From positions 85,979,525 to 86,039,524 of the forward strand of contig CM043958.1 of NCBI GenBank assembly GCA_014529385.2: DNA of 60,000 nt. The letters run 5' to 3'. The notes under the pieces are model-generated. The model was not told where the DNA came from and did not search any database. It was given only the letters and a program-made list of their open reading frames with translations. Source of the stretch: Adiantum capillus-veneris. Lineage: Eukaryota; Streptophyta; Polypodiopsida; Polypodiales; Pteridaceae. Shown piece by piece: positions 11,046-22,028 of this stretch. The position numbers and the translations under genes are program-made. Every line of letters starts with the position of its first letter. The first letter of the stretch is position 1.

Positions 11046-11241
11046 TGTGGGATAATGGATTGGAATGGAGCAAGTTGGTAAAGTTTGCATGGGCTAGTTT
11101 ATTTTCTATATATGCAACTTCTTTTTGAGTAAATTAACTCCCTTGAATTTGGTTGAACTTGTGCGTGTTGTACTCTCTTCCCTTCTTTGCACATCTTCTC
11201 CATCTCCCTTTGGTCCATCTCAAGGCTATGTAAGTTTGACA
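11046..11241 (+). repeat. short copia-type LTR copy 2
   Basis: A 196-bp unit from TGTGGGATAATGG to TTTGACA with TG..CA ends. It is followed after 2 nt by a recognisable initiator-Met primer site, so it is a 5' LTR on the plus strand. No gag or pol follows. Confidence 0.75.
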
Positions 11242-11243
11242 TA

Positions 11244-11255
11244 TGGTCTCAGAGC
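11244..11255 (+). other. degenerate tRNA-iMet primer binding site
   Basis: TGGTCTCAGAGC differs at one base from the plant copia consensus TGGTATCAGAGC and lies 2 nt after the LTR. Confidence 0.75.
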
Positions 11256-13107
11256 TTGGTGCTCAAGGACTCCATAGTCTAGCTGGTAGCCTTGAAGGAG
11301 GGTGCGGGAGCAGCGGACAGCGAGGGAGAATCGCCATGCATGAAAGCTTGCAAAGATGGTATCAATCCAGTCAGCCTAGCATATAAGGATAATTCAAGAC
11401 TATAGGTCTTCAATGAAGCCCTCTACGAAGCACTATAATCAGAATTGATATGATATGGCACATAGCTTTACACACCACTAACGAAGGTTTCCAAAGTTTT
11501 TTTTTTTTTAAGTGTCGACATTAAAGTGCTTAGGCTTTGGTCCACCTATATATTTGAATAAGATAGAGCCATTCATGATACCTTATGTTGCCCAATTCTT
11601 TCCTGTCCATTACATCTTGCCACTTTCCTCGTCACCTTTGAATTTTTTCCAGCAATAGAAACTCTTCAAAAGGTTTTTTCTTTAAATTCTTTTTTGAGCC
11701 TTTTATTTGTCAAATCAGGTCTTTGTCGGTCTATTGCCACAAGTCCTCTTCAAGCAACAACATGGCACATATGATCAAAATTAAGAGAATTAAAACAAAT
11801 TTAAGTGTTACGTGTGTCCACAAATGACTTAGTCTAATTAGCATGCAAGATAGAAATGGGATAATGAGTCAAGCTCTTAAGGTGTCTTTGATAATACAAA
11901 AAATAGGTGTACCAAACGTTTTTATTAAATGGTATCTTACAAGATACCTCACTTAGAAATGACAAGAAAGGGGGGAGGGGATACTAAATCAAACTCATCC
12001 CCAAAGTAAGGGGCGAGAACACGACGACGTGGCAAAAAGGTGGTTTTGAAATGACGGGCCAAACTAAAAAAGGGAAGATATTATCTCTCCCTCACTCTTT
12101 CATGCATGCCTCTAGATTCTAGATGTCATCTCTCTTGTCACAATGCGAGACATTATGTCTGTGAGCGTGAGGTAGGGCCATGCTGCCAGAGGGAGTCAAT
12201 AGTGGTGGACCCTAGGTAACGCACTTGAGGAGTAGAGGAGTACTCTGAATGCATTGAGGAGTAGTGCAAGATGGGCAAGCATGTCGGAAGAGAGGATGGG
12301 AAGAGGAGCATGCAGCAAGTGATGGAGACAATGCATGGTAGGGTTGAGCGAATTTGTGTGGATCCCCTTTGGAAAGGGAAAAGCCAAGCAAGGGCCAAAA
12401 GAAAAGGAATGGATCTAGGCGCATGGTGTAAGCCATGCAAGTAGTTGCAGAGCTCGATGCCGGTTCAAGGGTAGGGGCATAGGCCAGTACTGAAGGAGGG
12501 TCAAGGGCAAGTGCCAAGGTAGCACCACGAGCAAGGCCAAGGCGATGCTGCATTTTCAACAACAACCATCGTTCTTTTTTAGTAGTAGGCATTGAGTTTT
12601 TTCTTTATAGTTATGGGGGCCAAGGCAAGGCCATGGCACACCCCACTGAGGGTAGGGTGGAGCCTTGAAGCCCTCTTCTTCTCTCCGTGAGAGTGATGAG
12701 GGGCGTGGGAATCAGGCTGTCTTTTCAGTGCCTTTACTCCATGTTTGCAGACCAAAGTGAATGAAAAGATTAAGGAGTCACTGAAGATTCTGCGTAATAA
12801 AAGGGCAGAAGACCGAGTAAGTGAAGCACTTTGATCATTTGCAACCATTTGATTAGCATTGTGTTAAAGTAATTTATAACCAAAAATGATAAATTGGTGA
12901 TAATGGTCCAAAGTGCATGTATATGGCTTTAGTTCCAGCCTCAAAGGAGAGTTTCACTATGATTACTTAACCATTACAAATGGATCTGGCTCCACTAAGT
13001 CTCCTAGCATAACAAATTTTCTGAACTTCTTTTAAGAGTTCACACTAGCACTACTTTTTTGCATGCACAACTTGTAATTGCTACCATCAAGCTTGACTTC
13101 TATGAAG
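11256..13107. other. non-coding stretch, probably decayed element interior
   Basis: No copia coding frame follows the primer site at 11244. The 12150-12850 minus-strand open frames are compositionally odd (Ser/Cys/Leu-rich) with no recognisable domain. A T-run lies near 11497. I see no gene. Confidence 0.45.
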
Positions 13108-13295
13108 TGTTGGGTAAAGGTGACGTGCCTTGTCCTAGGTCAGACGTCGGATGTCCGGCCATCCACTAACCACTAACCCTTTATTCTTTAAATACAATAG
13201 AGTAAGGAGATAGAATTTTCTACGCTATTCTTCACCCGCACAGAGTGCTCTTGCTTCTTCCCCTTACTCGCACGCACGCATGCATCGTACACTCA
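13108..13295 (+). repeat. short copia-type 5' LTR with primer site
   Basis: A 188-bp unit from TGTTGGGTAAAGG to ACACTCA, followed after a few bases by TGATATCAGAGG (13300-13311), a diverged form of TGGTATCAGAGC. Length, ends and primer site match the other copia LTRs. No partner LTR was found, so the 3' side is lost or replaced. Confidence 0.65.
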
Positions 13296-13311
13296 TAGGT
13301 GATATCAGAGG

Positions 13312-15641
13312 CGGTAGTTTTTCCGCTCTATTTTACATGCATGTTGAACTAAGGTTGCAAAGGTTAAGGTTTGTTTGAAGCGAATTGAGAGGCAATAGTT
13401 TCTCTGCTCCGTTTTACGAGCGTATAGGCTTCACAGAAAAACTAAGGTTGCAAAATTTAAAGTTTGTTTGAAGGAAATTGAGAGTCAGAATAGACTTTGT
13501 AGCAAGTGAAGTAAAGCTTGGAGTACAATAGCTTTGTGCAGAGAGTTTTTGACCAGCTATAGAGAGAAAGCTCTGAGCACGTCAAAGATAGAGAGAGCTA
13601 AAATTTTCATTTGCACGTACGCAATTTTAAGCCGGACTTCGGTTTCAATTGTTGTTACAGCTTCTTCGTCGCACCGAGAGTATTTCTAGCAAGCATCCTT
13701 GGATTTTACCCTCCCTTTCAAAGACATTTATGCGGTCAAAATTTCCATTTGAGCAACACAATAGAAGGTAGTTTTTAGTCAACATTTTTGGCATCCTCTT
13801 TTCGGCTTCAACATAGCGAGAGTGAGAGAGAGTAGTTTGGATCTCCTTTGGCATCGTGGCCTCGACATAGCAGGAGAATGATCTAGAGAGCAGTATTAGC
13901 TCTCCTCTAGCACGCATCCAGAGAAACTCGGCCTAATGTAGTCTCCTTGGAGACCTCTCAACATCGTTTTCTTCTCTAACGACACACATAGACTACACAT
14001 ACGACTCCAACGGACTTTCTTGAGAGATCTTTCAGGTGAACGGATTTGACTTCTGGAAGTTTACGACCATAGGTACATCTTGGACATCACATGTATTTGT
14101 GCATCAGATTGTACGTTTCTCAAGTACAAAGCTCGACAAATATGTATGCCTTTTGTGGCTACCGGTGTTTGGTTGTTTTATGTGTTTGATTTTTGGTTGA
14201 CGAGCTTTCCGACCAACGAGGTAGTGTGCCAAGTTCTACATGTAGTTGGTTGTTCTATGTGTCTAATTTTCAATCGACAAACTTTTCAACCGATGAGAGT
14301 GTGCTAGGTTTCATGCATTTTGCTGGCAGGTTGCATTTTCCAATGTGGTTTATGCGACACAGCTATTGTGCTCTTGTATGACATTGTGGGCTACTTTAAA
14401 GAGTGTTCTAGACCAATTTCGTGCGGATTTGATGCTATGTATGCATGTGTGGATACAGATCGAGCTCTTGATAACTTGCTGGTGACCGGTTCATGGGTAC
14501 ACAGATATATCAAACATGTGGAGTGTCCACAGAGCTACTTGTATGGAAGTGAGCTCAGTTTCTATGCTTATGGTGCATATATGCCATATGTGGATTTGTG
14601 ATTGAGATGGATTGGTCTTGGATAGGTTTATGCACTTTTTGTGACAAACCACAACATTGTCTTGCTTCTCTTCATCATGTTTCGAGAGCGTTTAGTCACT
14701 TATGATTGGTGTATGACATCTATGGATGAGAGACTCAGTCTCTGGTCTATGCACATTGCTTAGTTAACTTACTGTATGCTTCTATACTTTTTGGTATGCC
14801 ATATTCATTCGCTGAGTTGTATTTGAGATTTAAATGAGTTTACAGAGGAAACACTATCGGATTTTCCTCGTAGTCTCGCCATATATTGCATGTATCTACA
14901 ATCTTATTCTATGATGGTATAATGGTTTGTTTGCTTCCACTTTGACAGTGATCAAGTATTTATTCTCACTTTGACAAATTTTGTCAGCTTGGACATGGAT
15001 TTAGTGTTCTTGTATTCACTATCGCAGAAGTGAGATTTATGGTATGCTCGTAGTGGCTATATGTAGATTTATGGTATGCACTGTTATTGATCGACGAACA
15101 TTTCGATTGTGTCTACTACATATAGTTTACAGGTAGTTATTAGTTACAAGTCCTACATGCCTATATGTGTAGATTCCGCAATTGTTGGATTTGCAATATA
15201 TTTTGTGGGATGCATTTTTTTGCACAGTGTTTCATCACGAGTCGTGTCAATAGTTATGCACTTAATGCTCATTTGAGAGCTGTTTATCCCACTATGGATT
15301 TTTTGATACTCTTTATGTCTGCGTTACCACTTGGCGCTTGTTTATGCATGGATTCTGCTTGGTTTAGACTTTGGACACTACTTCTATACATCCCGTGGTA
15401 GAGCTTAGTCGAGCTACGGATTGCATATGCTACCATTGGATTGATGCGGTTTCATGCTTGATTAGCATAGTCGTCAAGTGATATCCCACTTTGATGCATA
15501 TGCGTTTTTCTCAGTGATATGACATCCATTATGGGTGATATATCAAAGTCGACAATGACAATTCGTGAGAGATGACGGTCTTGCTCGTCGATACATGCAT
15601 TGTTGATATTGTGGTCACACATGACACATTAGAAGTTTTAG
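13312..15641 (+). other. copia leader-like non-coding region
   Basis: Long non-coding sequence after the primer site. At 14838-14867 it carries a 30-bp block that matches 26/30 with 25059-25088, which in the copia element lies just before its gag ATG. Here no gag follows. Beyond 14880 the sequence cannot be assigned. Confidence 0.5.
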
Positions 15642-15962
15642 ATGTGTGAGACAGTAGTGGAAGATGCTGAGATGGTTTTGACACAAACTAGAGAGGCGGC
15701 TTCGTATATCAGTGACAATGATGTTATGTTTACCTCTAGTGTTCCTCTTGCTTTTATGTTTGATAGAGATGAAACTTTCTCTCGATGGTTTCTAGATGAG
15801 TATGTAGAGTTCTACATCACATCATGTCGTGAGTGGTTTAGCGCTTTTGCTAGTGGGAGCCTTGGTCGTGTGCATCTAGCTGACGATGACATAGAGGATG
15901 TAGGAGATATATGTTTGTCATATCCCAATGGCGACAATGACATATCTATACGTGATGAGTAG
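15642..15962 (+). CDS. hypothetical small ORF
   Basis: An open frame of 106 residues, acidic (many D/E), with hydrophobic patches but no signal peptide, zinc site or known domain. It lies inside presumed copia debris. A similar phrase (gtcgacaatgacaattcgtgaga, then ggcgacaatgacatatctatacgtga) occurs near 15550 and 15930, suggesting local duplication rather than gene structure. It may be a chance frame. Confidence 0.2.
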   Translation: MCETVVEDAEMVLTQTREAASYISDNDVMFTSSVPLAFMFDRDETFSRWFLDEYVEFYITSCREWFSAFASGSLGRVHLADDDIEDVGDICLSYPNGDNDISIRDE

Positions 15963-16415
15963 TCCTGATGGTGTAATGTATGCACATAGCGTTGAGGAGC
16001 TCAGCCAGGGTTGCACAAAGTTTGTCAGTGTTTGAGCAATTCATGTACGACTTACTAGTGTCGAGGCCAGGCCTAACAGCTGTATTAAGTGCATTTGTAG
16101 TAGGGATTGTCAGTCGTACAATGATTGACACTAGCATGATACATTGTGGAGCTATGCATAGCATACAAAGATATCTTGGCGTGAGTACTTGTGACCCTTG
16201 CTCTACAAGAGAATGTTCTTAATAAGGTTCCTCACCCAAGGCAATTTTGCATCACATCGGACAAAATAAACTACAACAACACAATCATAGTTATCATCAT
16301 ACACACGATGACAACTTCGCTGCTTGTGTGAAGGCATTTACAAGTGCACACACAGGTTGAGGTTAGCATTAGCATATTCAATGCCCATTAAAGGTTCACA
16401 AACGGCTCACATCTG
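15963..16415. other. non-coding stretch before the copia duplication
   Basis: No gene, LTR or tandem repeat is recognised. It ends at the first copy of the 435-bp duplication. Confidence 0.45.
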
Positions 16416-17283
16416 GGCCAGCCAACAACGGTTGATCTGCATGTCAGGGTTCTTACCAACTTGCCGAACACACATCACACCTAACCGTACTAACATGATC
16501 TATTATTTTGATCATATAGAATAATAAGAGAGGTGAGGGGCTAATCCTCACACCGAGCTCCACCAACACTCTGTGTCTGGTCTTCTTCTCCCTCTCACTC
16601 CGCACGCACCATGCACTTTACAAGTGGTATCAGAGCTTTCTTGGTATGCGTATCAAGAGGTATAGAATTGAAGTTCCTCAGGAAATGTATATCCACAAGG
16701 TCTTGCAATTTTTCATATGCAGGCAGGAAAGATGCATTAAGTAACCCATTGTAGGCATATGCAAAACTTAGCAAGAATGATGCTCCCAAGTCTGATGCTA
16801 CGAAAGTAAAAATGACCAAGGTGTCATATTCTTCAACTGTTTGAAGTCTGGATCAGCCAACAACGGTTGATCTGCATGTTAGGGTTCATGCCAACTTGTT
16901 GGACAAACATCACATTGATCGTACTAATCTTATCTATTGTTTTGATCATATAGAATAATAAAGAGAGGTGAGGGGCTAATCCTCACATTGAGCTCCACTA
17001 ACACTCTATTTTTACTCTTCTTCTCCCTCACACTCTGCATGCATTGCACACTCTACAAGTGGTATCAAATCTTTCTTGGTATGCGTATCAAGAGGGATAG
17101 AAAACATGGAATATTGGAGTTGTCTCAAGAATTGTATATCCACAAGGTCTTGCAACATTTTAATATGCGAGGAAAGCTAAATTAGTAACCCAATGTAGGC
17201 ATATGCAAAACTTAGCAAGAATGATCCTCCCAAGTCTAATGTTGAGAAAGCAAAAATGACCAAGGTGTCATATTCTTTGGTTG
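16416..17283 (+). repeat. 435-bp tandem duplication containing LTR, primer site and RT start
   Basis: Two successive units (16416-16850 and 16851-17283) have the same order: flank CAGCCAACAACGGTTGATCTGCA, a 181-bp LTR (16442-16622; 16877-17057), a primer site (TGGTATCAGAGC at 16625-16636; mutated to TGGTATCAAATC in unit 2), then a fragment of copia RT up to the ..GTCATATTCTT.. segment. LTR starts are 435 bp apart. Confidence 0.85.
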
Positions 17284-18179
17284 TTCGGAGTCTTATGTAC
17301 GCCATGGTAGCCATGAGATTGGGCATTGCTTTTGCACTAGGAATGATTAGCAGATTTATAGAAAATCCTGGCAGAATGCACCGGGAAGTAGCGAAGCACA
17401 TTTTGAGATATCAAAAGGGTATGATAGACAAGTGCTTAGGCTTTGGAAATAGAGCATTCATTGTGGGTTACATTGATGCAAATTACGCGAGTTGCGGGGA
17501 TAGTCAAAGATCCACATCTGGCTATGTTTTTGTTTTTGCGAGAGCAGCCATGTGATGGAGATAATGTCTCCAAGATTGTACCTCATCTTCCACCATAGAG
17601 GCAGAGTATGTGGTAGTTTTTGATACTAGCAAGGAAGGTGTGTGGTTAGCTTGCCTAGTCGGAGATCTTGGCATTACTCAACCTTTATTGTCGCATTGTG
17701 ATAGTTAAGAGGGTGATTGCGTTAGCAAAGAACCCTGTGTTTCACTCAAAGTCAAAAAACATAGAAGTCCTTTATCATGTGATACGTGACATATTAGCTA
17801 GCAAGGGCATTGAGCTAGTCAAGGTTCATACGGTGTGACAACTTTGCAGATGCTCTCATGAAGAGTACCCTCAAAGTGGTTTGCACATTGCATGGAGATG
17901 ATGGGTGTAGGTGAGGCCACAAGATTGCTTCACGATTGTACATATGTACATACTACATATATAGCCACTTGGGCCACATTTCCCTTCAACTGGGTGATTG
18001 TTAGAGTTCAATCTAACTGGCTGAATACCCATCATACTGATCGTATTGACTTTATCTATTCTTTTGATTATATAGAACAATAAGGAGAGGTGAGGGACTA
18101 ATCCTCACGCTCCACTCCACCAACACTTTGTGTCTGCTCTTGTTCTCCCTCGCACTCGGCATGCACTCTACACTCTACA
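16877..18179 (+). mobile_element. copia deletion derivative, 181-bp LTRs
   Basis: LTRs at 16877-17057 and 17999-18179 both run TGTTAG to CTACA and are both 181 bp. The interior is only 941 bp: the primer site is fused directly to the RT sequence LGMRIKRD, so gag, protease, integrase and most of RT are missing. The 5-mer before the LTR is CTGCA and after it ATGCA, a possible target duplication with one mismatch. A partial second copy of the 5' end lies directly upstream as a tandem duplication. Confidence 0.8.
17070..17900 (+). pseudogene. copia RT end and RNase H fragment
   Basis: The frame reads LGMRIKRDRKHGILELSQE and YIHKVLQHFNM. After a frameshift it gives RSLMYAMVAMRLGIAFALG and the RNase H phrases GYIDANYASCGDSQRSTSGY, STIEAEYV and KEGVWLACLVGDLGI. 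These align with the corresponding phrases in the copia element at 28376-28999 (GSLMYAMIATRPDIAFAVG, STTEAEYVA). Several stops and frame changes make it non-functional. The 3' end reads MGVGEATRL just before the untranslated tail. Confidence 0.88.
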
Positions 18180-18184
18180 ATGCA

Positions 18185-19402
18185 CTACTTCTATTTCAAC
18201 TAATTTTGAACCTCTAAGCTTCATTTGGTAGCGGGCAAGCACAACAAGTTTGGCAGTTGAAGCCTCAAAGGCACTTGCAGATCTGGCACACATAAGAACG
18301 CATATGCAACAAAGTGGTTTATCAACAAATTGGTATTGTTTCCACATGTCTATTCTTTGGTCAACTTTCCACTTATTGTTTGATGACACACATGTAGCCG
18401 ATTTTGGTAAAGCTCTAAATATTGAAGGCATCTCGTCGTTCAAGCTTGGCAGTGAGCTACCGTGCTAGACGCCTCATTCTTGTGAGCCTAGCCCTTCAGA
18501 TTTTCAAAAGCTTCAAGATTTATTCTTATTTTAGTTGTCCTTTCACACACTCATGTGCACAATGAGAATCGATTCATGGAAACTTGAATTTTTCAAAGCT
18601 ATTATTATCTGTTTCAAGAGGGGTTTCTCACAAGTAGAGCTAAAGAATTTAAAAGCTTTTAGCAACGAGTTTCTTCCAAGGAGGCTTCACACTAGAGCCA
18701 CAAAGCACAACACACCAATTTACGACAATGTATGGAACATATATTATCAAAATCAATGTATGGAGGTGATAATCATGCACAAATTCATAATGAAATGTAT
18801 GCGTTATCCATCATATATGGATTTGATACTTTGTGCGTGCTCTATGTGAGAGGAGTAGACACTACCCCAGTTATATTTGGAGGTAAAACCTTCCTCGAGA
18901 TTGTGCGAAGCCAAGCGAGGCACGACAAGAGCAAGGGTAGTGGACGGGGGTTTGTCGACAACAGACGTTGAGCTTGGGGACCTTCTTTTAAATTCTTAGG
19001 GGATCACACTCATAACAACGAAACAATTTGGCTCGAATGGTTAGCAAACGAGTCTCTATGAGGCATTTGATGTCACTAATTTGATTCCTTATGTCCCACA
19101 CTAGAGTTTTACTCTAGGTTGCAATAGAACGAGGAAGGAATGTGAGGAATCTCAGATTGCTTGGAATCTTCATAGATTCCAAGCAGATTCCAAGCAATAT
19201 AATTGAAAAAGAGCTAGTATGATCAAGTAGATTCTATGATCAAGTAGATTCGCACTAATCATGGATGAGTAAATCTTGCAATTCATGCATGTATGTGATC
19301 AAGTAGTTTTTATTGCCACAAGAACTAAGGTGTAGCAAACTACACTCTTTGATTTACTTTTCCTAATGACATCAAACACACATAGGTAGGATTTCTTAAT
19401 TA
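18185..19402. other. no gene recognised; hairpin near 19156
   Basis: Open frames here (18250-18468, 18535-18849) show no domain. At 19156-19169 and 19185-19198 the word ATTGCTTGGAATCT and its reverse complement form a stem, with an extra right-arm copy at 19174-19184. At 19215-19250 a word ending AAGTAGATT is repeated in tandem. The stretch ends at the AGTAA target site of the outer gypsy element. Confidence 0.5.
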
Positions 19403-19407
19403 AGTAA

Positions 19408-20005
19408 TGTGCGCTTATGTCGCACGTGTCAATGCAAGGAACTTGCCGATACACCGTGTGTGAGCCACAAATGGCTCCAAGCACACAACGGGCCTAAACT
19501 AGTAAGCTCAAAGAAGGCGATGGTGTATCACTCACCGCTCTACGCTTGCTTCGTGAAGGATTCCTCGTCGCGAAGAAGAAGGAGCCGCCGCTTCACCGCG
19601 CTCAACCGCTTCGCCGCCGCCGTGCCGTCGTCGCAATGCTCGATCACACACACACACTCTCTCTCTCTCTCACGCATACACACACACACAAGGAGATGAA
19701 GAAGAAGAAGATGGAGATGGAGCAAGAGCACTCTTCTATTGCACAAATGAGAGAATGAGTGAATTTTAGGTTTAGTTGACTATTATATGAGCTCGCCCCA
19801 TTCACACTTGGGCGCCCATGCTTAGCCAACTAATCCCTTGAATGTTCCAATTAGAGTGCGTCTCTATCGGCAATCACTCTTACCCTTTTCCTATCGGACC
19901 GACAAGCCCGGTACCTGACTCTACCAAATAAATAATACAATGTACGCCGTAGGTTACAACGTCCGTTGTAGGTGATAGGGTGTCCGTGAGCCGTGAGGGT
20001 TAACA
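19408..20005 (-). repeat. 3' LTR of outer gypsy element
   Basis: 598 bp, TGTGCGC to GTTAACA on the plus strand, preceded by AGTAA. It contains a (CA)n/(CT)n tract at about 19646-19690 where the partner LTR has a longer pure (CT)n. Confidence 0.96.
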
Positions 20006-20007
20006 TG

Positions 20008-20018
20008 CCCCCCTTCCT
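20008..20018 (-). other. polypurine tract of outer gypsy element
   Basis: The minus strand reads AGGAAGGGGGG followed by CA and the LTR start TGTTAACC, identical to the inner copy at 50077-50087. Confidence 0.92.
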
Positions 20019-21087
20019 GATGTAGATTCCGTCCTCGGAAGCTATTGAGTTGAAGCTCGTTCGTCGAGGTGGAAGAGCTTTTGAGATGAATGTCCTTAGC
20101 CTTCTTCAGTCACTGCAAAATCAAACAACATTGTCACAGTAATTGCATTCTCATAAGCGATTAAAAAGCATATGCAGTTTTAGGCAGACAAATTAATTGG
20201 TAACAGAATTTTAAAAATTTGTCAGCAATAAACATTAAATTACAATATAATCAAATGCATAAACAGATGTAAAGGTAAAAAATTAAACAAGTCTGGGGTC
20301 GCTAATTTAACAATCGAAAGGCACTAGAGATCAACTATTAATACCATGGGTAAGCTTCTTAATTTTCTCTGGTCAATTAAGTTGTTTAATCGTGAGAGCC
20401 AAGTATTTCATGTTCGAGGTCTGACTAGAGGCTATACCTAGAAGACCTTGTAGTTAAGCTACAATAAAAGGAATTTCTCATGAAATCATCGCCTAACTGA
20501 TTACCTTTTCTTTGACCCCCCAAAGTCTTTTCACAGTGATTCAATTTTGATGTGTGTGCTTATTTTGTATGCCTTGGTTTTTTTGCTTTTCAAGGAATTG
20601 GGAACCTCTAGGGCTCTAGTACCATAGGCGATACATGTGAGTGAAGTACCCAATCAAGCTGTGATTTCTCTTCCAGCTTAAGATTTTACATTGTGGCACT
20701 TTGATTTTTTGTTTGTTCATTTTCAACATTTTAATTTTGTAACTTTGGGGGGTCATATAACACTGTTACCCTCCCCAGGCTCATCACATTAGTAAATTCC
20801 CTTTATAATACTTAAGCTAAAGGTCAATAGGGTCAAGCCCACTAGAAAGCCCTAGTACATTTCACACAATGCTGCATAAATCGGATTAAGAACCTAAGTA
20901 ACCATTGATTATTAGGAAGGCATTCCCCATGGTAATAAGAGAAGATCTCTAACACCTAGCTTGGTCAAACTAGCTTAGTCAGACTGCTTGATTTTTAAAT
21001 CTAGACAAGTGATTATGACAAAAAGTTACATTGAATTTAATGTTTGATACTAAGCAAATGTGTTGGATATTATGCTACCAATCACAA
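20019..21087 (-). other. 3' untranslated region of outer gypsy element
   Basis: About 1.07 kb without a coding frame, homologous to 48998-50076. A perfect 14-bp inverted repeat, TGACCCCCCAAAGT at 20513-20526 and its complement at 20742-20755, is also perfect in the inner copy. Confidence 0.75.
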
Positions 21088-21354
21088 TCAAAGCAGACAA
21101 TCATAGATGCAAAAAAGATAAGGGGCAATGCTAATGGACAAGAAACACCTGTTTGTGTTGATGGTCGCGCTTGATTTGAAGAGTGAGTCGAAATAAAGAT
21201 TCCATGAAGGTCTAAATCCTAACAACAGCAACACGCTCCTGTACACACTAGGAAACACAAGGAATACCTCCAGGAGACACATCAGTGGGAAAATGTACCA
21301 ACACTTATTGAACACAACAACAAACATAAGGAACCCTAACCTAATTATTTGCAC
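21088..21354 (-). CDS. hydrophobic 88-residue frame after the acidic ORF
   Basis: The frame has no ATG; it opens at GTG. It is strongly hydrophobic, with two likely membrane-length segments (about residues 7-34 and 38-47), and aligns with 48731-48997 at 79 of 88 residues by hand, with no gap. In this copy it is out of frame with the preceding acidic ORF because of one extra G in the spacer; in the inner copy it is in frame after one TGA. It may be an envelope-like relic or simply open UTR sequence. Confidence 0.3.
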   Translation of the reverse strand: MQIIRLGFLMFVVVFNKCWYIFPLMCLLEVFLVFPSVYRSVLLLLGFRPSWNLYFDSLFKSSATINTNRCFLSISIAPYLFCIYDCLL

Positions 21355-21367
21355 TCCCCCTAGAGAG

Positions 21368-21787
21368 TCAAGGGAATAGGATATTGTAGATATTGGGGGG
21401 AAACCGTAAGGCTAAACTCCTATCCTCATCGTCGAGATAAACAAAGTCATCATCCATGAGACCATATATGCCATCCGTGTAGTCATGTAAATCTTCTTCT
21501 TCATCATAGGTACCCATGTTTACTAAGAAGGTCACTAAACGCCTATAGTCTTGGTCAAAAGGATAGGCTTGTGCAATGGGAGAAACGCTCTCTACTAAGT
21601 ATGGATCAGTCGTGGTCAAGAGACATATCAGCCACTCTAACTCCTCAAAATTCTTCTCACATGCTAGCGTACTTACCAAATCCCATTCACATGCAAGCAT
21701 CGGAAAGACCATGTGAAACATTTGTGAAAAGTAATGAGGGTACCTCTCACCCAACGCAGGAGTGGATGACTCTAGCGTACTAGCCAT
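21368..21787 (-). CDS. small acidic ORF downstream of pol (outer copy)
   Basis: From ATG 21787 it encodes 139 residues beginning MASTLESSTPALGERYPHYF. The C-terminal half is very acidic (TYDEEEDLHDYTDG, DDDFVYLDDEDRS). It aligns end to end with 48296-48718 of the inner copy with about 14 substitutions and one single-codon gap, and both copies are open although the neighbouring gag-pol frames are broken. No signal peptide, zinc site or catalytic motif is seen. The position between pol and the 3' LTR matches the additional or envelope-like ORFs of Tat/Athila elements. Function unknown. Confidence 0.6.
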   Translation of the reverse strand: MASTLESSTPALGERYPHYFSQMFHMVFPMLACEWDLVSTLACEKNFEELEWLICLLTTTDPYLVESVSPIAQAYPFDQDYRRLVTFLVNMGTYDEEEDLHDYTDGIYGLMDDDFVYLDDEDRSLALRFPPNIYNILFP

Positions 21788-21922
21788 ATCTGTACACGCA
21801 AATAGATGATGGTTAGAGTGCAAATATTACAAGGGTCGTGTTCTTGTGCATAATGTGTTTTTATGATTTTGTGTTATGGCTCTTGCTCTTTTACTTTTTT
21901 ATCTTGTTTTTGTGAGTATAAG

Positions 21923-21933
21923 GCTTTATATAT
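21923..21933 (-). promoter_or_regulatory. TATA-like box upstream of the acidic ORF (outer copy)
   Basis: The minus strand reads TATATATAAAG about 140 nt before ATG 21787. The same box lies at the same place in the inner copy (48150-48160). Confidence 0.45.
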
Positions 21934-22013
21934 ACATTCCCTAAGATTGGAGATTAAGAGGTCAGGGAGAAAGGTTGAGAGGGAAGCAAGTGAATGATGG
22001 ATGTCAACAAACA

Positions 22014-22027
22014 CTCCCCCCTTCCTT
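22014..22027 (-). other. internal polypurine tract (outer copy)
   Basis: The minus strand reads AAGGAAGGGGGGAG followed by TGTTTGT. It resembles the 3' polypurine tract at 20008-20018 and its following TGTT. It lies just after the end of the pol tail. Confidence 0.6.
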
Positions 22028-22028
22028 G

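Noticed and set aside
12153-12848. Group of minus-strand open frames
   Set aside because: Several overlapping frames open at once, Ser/Leu/Cys-rich, no recognisable domain.
16442-17057. A separate small element between LTRs 16442-16622 and 16877-17057
   Set aside because: The flanks before both LTRs are the same and units are 435 bp apart, so tandem duplication explains it better.
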